Origin: Chryseobacterium piperi
GTDB lineage: Bacteria; Bacteroidota; Bacteroidia; Flavobacteriales; Weeksellaceae
Length of the DNA stretch: 64,000 nt
Assembly (NCBI RefSeq): GCF_002285635.2
Contig: NZ_CP023049.2
Coordinates: 558,001-622,000 of the forward strand
Direction of reading: 5' to 3'
This document shows positions 61,078-64,000 of the stretch, piece after piece. The notes below the pieces were generated by a model, which was not told where the DNA came from, searched no databases, and worked only from the letters and a program-made list of their open reading frames with translations. Numbering within the stretch: position 1 is the first letter of the stretch; each line of letters starts with the position of its first letter. The position numbers and the translations under genes were made by a program.

Positions 61078-62139
61078 ATGAAAAAAACTTTAATATATAT
61101 TATCGTAGCAGCCGTACTTATTGGTTTGGCCGCTTATAAGATTGCCGGAAATAAAGAGAAACAGACGAAAGAAGTTAATGAAGTAGCTAAGCAGGTTGAT
61201 AAAATAAACGTCAATATCGTTACTGTAAAAAGAGAAAATATCGATACGGATTATTCAGCTAATGGTACTTTTCTTCCCAAAGCAGAAATGAATCAATCTT
61301 CTGAAATTGCCGGACGTATTGTGAGTGTTTTGGTGAAAGAAGGATCAAGAGTTTCTGCAGGACAGACTTTAGCAACGATTAAGAGAGATGCTATAGAAGT
61401 AGATGTATCGCAGGCTCAGAATAATTTGCAAAATGCGATTATCGATAATCAACGTTACGAAAATGCTTACAAAACCGGAGGGGTTACTAAACAACAGCTT
61501 GACAATTCAAGATTACAGTTGAAAAATATGCAGGCTGCCGTAAAAGCTCAGGGAGTAAGAGTAAATGATACAAATATTCGTGCCGGAATCAGTGGTACAA
61601 TTAATAAAAAAATGGTTGAACCAGGAACAGTAGTTTCTGTAGGAACAGCGATGTTTGAGATTGTAAATATCAACAGTTTGAAGTTATCGGTATTGGTCGA
61701 TGAAAGCCAAATTGGAAGAATACAGATTGGTCAGGAAGTTCCTATTAATGTAAATGTTTTACCTGAAGATTCTTTCAGCGGAAGAATTACATTTATTGCT
61801 CCAAAAAGTGATGCTTCTTTAAATTTCCCGGTTGAAATTGAAGTTCCAAACAGAGGAAATTTAAAAGCAGGAATGTATGCAACTGCTATATTCAAAACAA
61901 ATCACGGAGCGGAAACTCAGAATATGCTGACCGTTCCTGCAGAGGCGTTTGTAAACGGAGTAAGCTCCGGACAGTTGTTTATCGTTCAAAACGGAGCTGC
62001 TAAAATGATCAAAGTAACCGTTGGTAAAGTATACGGTGATAAAGTTCAGGTTCTAAGCGGGCTTAATGGAGGTGAGCAAGTAATAACGAGCGGACAGATC
62101 AACCTTGACAACGGATCTAAAGTGAATATTGTAAAGTAG
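61078..62139 (+). CDS. RND efflux periplasmic adaptor subunit
   Basis: A 353-residue membrane-fusion protein. An N-terminal hydrophobic helix (residues 3-22) acts as anchor, without a lipobox cysteine. The lipoyl/barrel-sandwich halves are AEIAGRIVSVLVKEGSRVSAGQTLATI-like and TNIRAGISGTINKKMVEPGTVV, separated by a short coiled coil (AQNNLQNAIIDNQRYENAYKTGGVTKQQLDNSRLQLKNMQ). A beta-barrel and membrane-proximal domain follow. It connects the TolC and RND components. The RND gene begins seven nt after its stop. Confidence 0.94.
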   Translation: MKKTLIYIIVAAVLIGLAAYKIAGNKEKQTKEVNEVAKQVDKINVNIVTVKRENIDTDYSANGTFLPKAEMNQSSEIAGRIVSVLVKEGSRVSAGQTLATIKRDAIEVDVSQAQNNLQNAIIDNQRYENAYKTGGVTKQQLDNSRLQLKNMQAAVKAQGVRVNDTNIRAGISGTINKKMVEPGTVVSVGTAMFEIVNINSLKLSVLVDESQIGRIQIGQEVPINVNVLPEDSFSGRITFIAPKSDASLNFPVEIEVPNRGNLKAGMYATAIFKTNHGAETQNMLTVPAEAFVNGVSSGQLFIVQNGAAKMIKVTVGKVYGDKVQVLSGLNGGEQVITSGQINLDNGSKVNIVK

Positions 62140-62146
62140 CAGATTT

Positions 62147-64000
62147 ATGAAGTTAGCAGAAATATCCATTAAAAGACCCTCGTTGGTTATTGTATTATTT
62201 ACAATCCTAACGTTGGGAGGTATCCTGAGTTATACACTCATGGGATACGAATTGATTCCGAAATTTGAGACCAATATGGTAACCATTTCTACGGTATATC
62301 CTGGAGCTTCACCTGCAGAGGTGGAAACTTCGGTAACCCGAAAGATTGAAGATGCCGTTGGTTCCCTGGAAAATGTGAAAAAAGTAGAATCTTCTTCATA
62401 TGAAAGTTTATCTGTCATCATGGTTCAGCTGAACGATGGAGCAGATGTAGACTATGCTTTAAATGATGCTCAGCGTAAGGTAAACGCAGTTCTTAAAGAT
62501 CTTCCGGATGATGTAGATCCACCTTCACTGAACAAATTCTCTTTGGACGACTTACCGATTATTACGATGAGTATTTCATCGGATAAATTGAATAATAAAG
62601 AGCTTTATGATCTTTTAGATAAAAAAATTGAGCCTATTTTCTCCCGTGTGAACGGGGTGGCTCAGGTTGACCTTGTAGGAGGACAGGAAAGAGAAATCCA
62701 GGTGAATCTTGATGAGAAAAAATTGCAAGGATATGGCCTTTCAATCGCTGATGTTCAACAGGCAATTCTTTCATCAAACTTAGATTTCCCGACAGGTAGT
62801 TTGAAAACGAGAACAACAAAGGCTACGATCAGATTATCCGGAAAATATAAGTCGATTGCAGAAATGAACAACCTTGTTGTTTCCAACAGAAACGGAGCGC
62901 AGGTTCGTTTATCTGATATTGCAACAGTTTTTGACTCTCAGAAGGATGTTGAAAAAGTAGCAAGATTTAATCAGTTCCCTACGATTTTGATGCAGGTTAA
63001 GAAACAATCTGATGCCAATGCGGTTGCTGTATCTGAAAGTGTTCAGAAAACCATTGCAACGGTTGAAGAAGCATATAAAGTTCAGGGAGTAAAAGTAAAA
63101 GTAGTTAACGATACAACCGACTTTACCCTGGAATCAGCGAACCACGTTATTTTTGACTTGTTCCTGGCGATTATTCTTGTGGCTATTGTAATGCTTTTAT
63201 TCCTTCACAGTATCAGAAATGCCTTTATCGTAATGGTTTCCATTCCGGCTTCATTGATTGCAGCATTTATTGGAATGAACTTGATGGGGTATACTCTGAA
63301 CTTGATGAGTTTACTAGGACTATCCCTGGTGGTAGGTATTCTTGTGGATGATGCGATCGTAGTACTGGAAAACATCTACCGTCACATGGAGATGGGGAAA
63401 AGTAAAATCCGTGCAGCCTACGATGGAGCTTCAGAGATTGGATTTACCGTAGCAGCGATTACATTGGTAATTGTGGTGGTATTCTTACCGATTGCGATGA
63501 GTTCAGGTCTTGTAGCTAATATCCTTGCGCAATTCTGCGTCACGGTAGTTATTGCAACATTATTATCATTGTTAGCTTCATTTACCATCATCCCTTGGTT
63601 GTCATCAAGATTTGGTAAGCTGGAACATTTAACAGGAAAAAACTGGTTTGAGAAATTCATCCTTTGGTTTGAAGGTTTAATTGATAAGTTCACGCACTGG
63701 ATTACAGATATCCTTGAATGGTGTTTGAAGACTACTTTAAGAAGAATATCTACTGTTGTGATTACCTTTATTGTTTTAATCGCTTCATTCATGCTGGTAG
63801 TATTCGGTTTCATCGGTGGAGAATTTTTCCCTCCTATTGACCGTGGTCAGTTCTTAGTTCAGATGGAATTGTCAAAAGATGCAACGGTTGAAAAAACGAA
63901 CCAATTAACATTGGATGTTGAGAAGTTTTTAAGAAATGATAAAGATGTTGTTGATTTGATTACCACAGTAGGTCAGCAGTCAACAGGTTTTGGTGGGGCT
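62147..64000 (+). CDS. RND efflux permease, cut by the window edge
   Basis: The first 618 codons of an AcrB/HAE1-type inner-membrane pump; the frame is open to the last base. MKLAEISIKRPSLVIVLFTILTLGG is the first transmembrane helix and MGYELIPKFETNMVTISTVYPGASPAEVETSVTRKIE the usual porter-domain start. The proton-relay aspartates are Asp401 and Asp402 in VGILVDDAIVVLENI, equivalent to Asp407/408 of AcrB. The full protein should be near 1,050 residues. It likely exports drugs or lipophilic compounds; the real substrate is unknown. Confidence 0.95.
   Translation, partial: MKLAEISIKRPSLVIVLFTILTLGGILSYTLMGYELIPKFETNMVTISTVYPGASPAEVETSVTRKIEDAVGSLENVKKVESSSYESLSVIMVQLNDGADVDYALNDAQRKVNAVLKDLPDDVDPPSLNKFSLDDLPIITMSISSDKLNNKELYDLLDKKIEPIFSRVNGVAQVDLVGGQEREIQVNLDEKKLQGYGLSIADVQQAILSSNLDFPTGSLKTRTTKATIRLSGKYKSIAEMNNLVVSNRNGAQVRLSDIATVFDSQKDVEKVARFNQFPTILMQVKKQSDANAVAVSESVQKTIATVEEAYKVQGVKVKVVNDTTDFTLESANHVIFDLFLAIILVAIVMLLFLHSIRNAFIVMVSIPASLIAAFIGMNLMGYTLNLMSLLGLSLVVGILVDDAIVVLENIYRHMEMGKSKIRAAYDGASEIGFTVAAITLVIVVVFLPIAMSSGLVANILAQFCVTVVIATLLSLLASFTIIPWLSSRFGKLEHLTGKNWFEKFILWFEGLIDKFTHWITDILEWCLKTTLRRISTVVITFIVLIASFMLVVFGFIGGEFFPPIDRGQFLVQMELSKDATVEKTNQLTLDVEKFLRNDKDVVDLITTVGQQSTGFGGA

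Noticed and set aside
63418-63813. 131-codon minus-strand frame within the RND gene
   Set aside because: It is antisense to conserved transmembrane coding sequence of the permease and has no coding character of its own.

Overview
The window is low-GC DNA from a member of the Bacteroidota, most likely Chryseobacterium or a close relative in the Weeksellaceae. The case rests on several independent signs: many promoters of the form TTG-N17-20-TAnnTTTG, a type 9 secretion C-terminal sorting domain on a secreted metalloprotease, a GLPGLI protein behind a BlaI/M56 pair, DUF4476 and DUF4180 proteins, and double-glycine micropeptides of a type I associate with Chryseobacterium. There is no prophage, insertion sequence, CRISPR array or rRNA operon. 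The window reads as chromosomal core and light accessory DNA.

Layout. 0-6.5 kb: ychF, two Cys-rich double-glycine micropeptides, an AraC regulator with an SDR oxidoreductase, cardiolipin synthase and a methionine-type aminotransferase. 6.8-11.8 kb: a lipoprotein and a LytTR-type two-component pair whose sensor kinase is split by a one-base frameshift. 12-17.6 kb: topoisomerase IV (parE and parC) with a small membrane-protein gene between the subunits and a rhomboid protease behind. 17.7-19.8 kb: a regulator/oxidoreductase gene chimera followed by an epimerase-like gene. 20-22.6 kb: a lectin-like secreted operon preceded by a strongly structured untranslated region. 22.8-27.2 kb: housekeeping and enzyme genes (DUF4180, serine hydrolase, isomerase, prmC, yaaA, Sua5 family). 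27.3-27.7 kb: four identical initiator tRNA-Met genes at an exact 111-bp period.

27.8-38.7 kb: a secreted protein, an ATP-grasp enzyme, a BlaI-M56-GLPGLI module, transaldolase-like fsa, a DUF1905 protein, a TPR protein, pepE, a PBP4-type dacB and an orphan histidine kinase. 38.9-45.7 kb: three metalloproteases in a row (M61, M1 and a T9SS-exported M12B type). 46-54.8 kb: tatC, a YceI lipoprotein, a DJ-1/PfpI protein, kdsD, recQ, a glycosyltransferase and lpdA. 55-64 kb: a DUF4476 protein, a self-regulated TetR/SDR pair, cvfB, a repeat-rich gap, and a TetR-TolC-adaptor-RND efflux operon that runs off the right edge.

How the parts work together. The clear functional units are topoisomerase IV, the two-component pair, the BlaI/M56 sensor module, the prmC-yaaA pair, the TetR/SDR pair and the efflux operon. 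The points most worth a second look are the structured leader RNA at 22.30-22.45 kb with mutually exclusive helices, the paired micropeptides at 1.27-1.71 kb, the in-frame gene fusion at 18.29 kb, the covarying hairpins between the tRNA copies, and several families of intergenic palindromic repeats.
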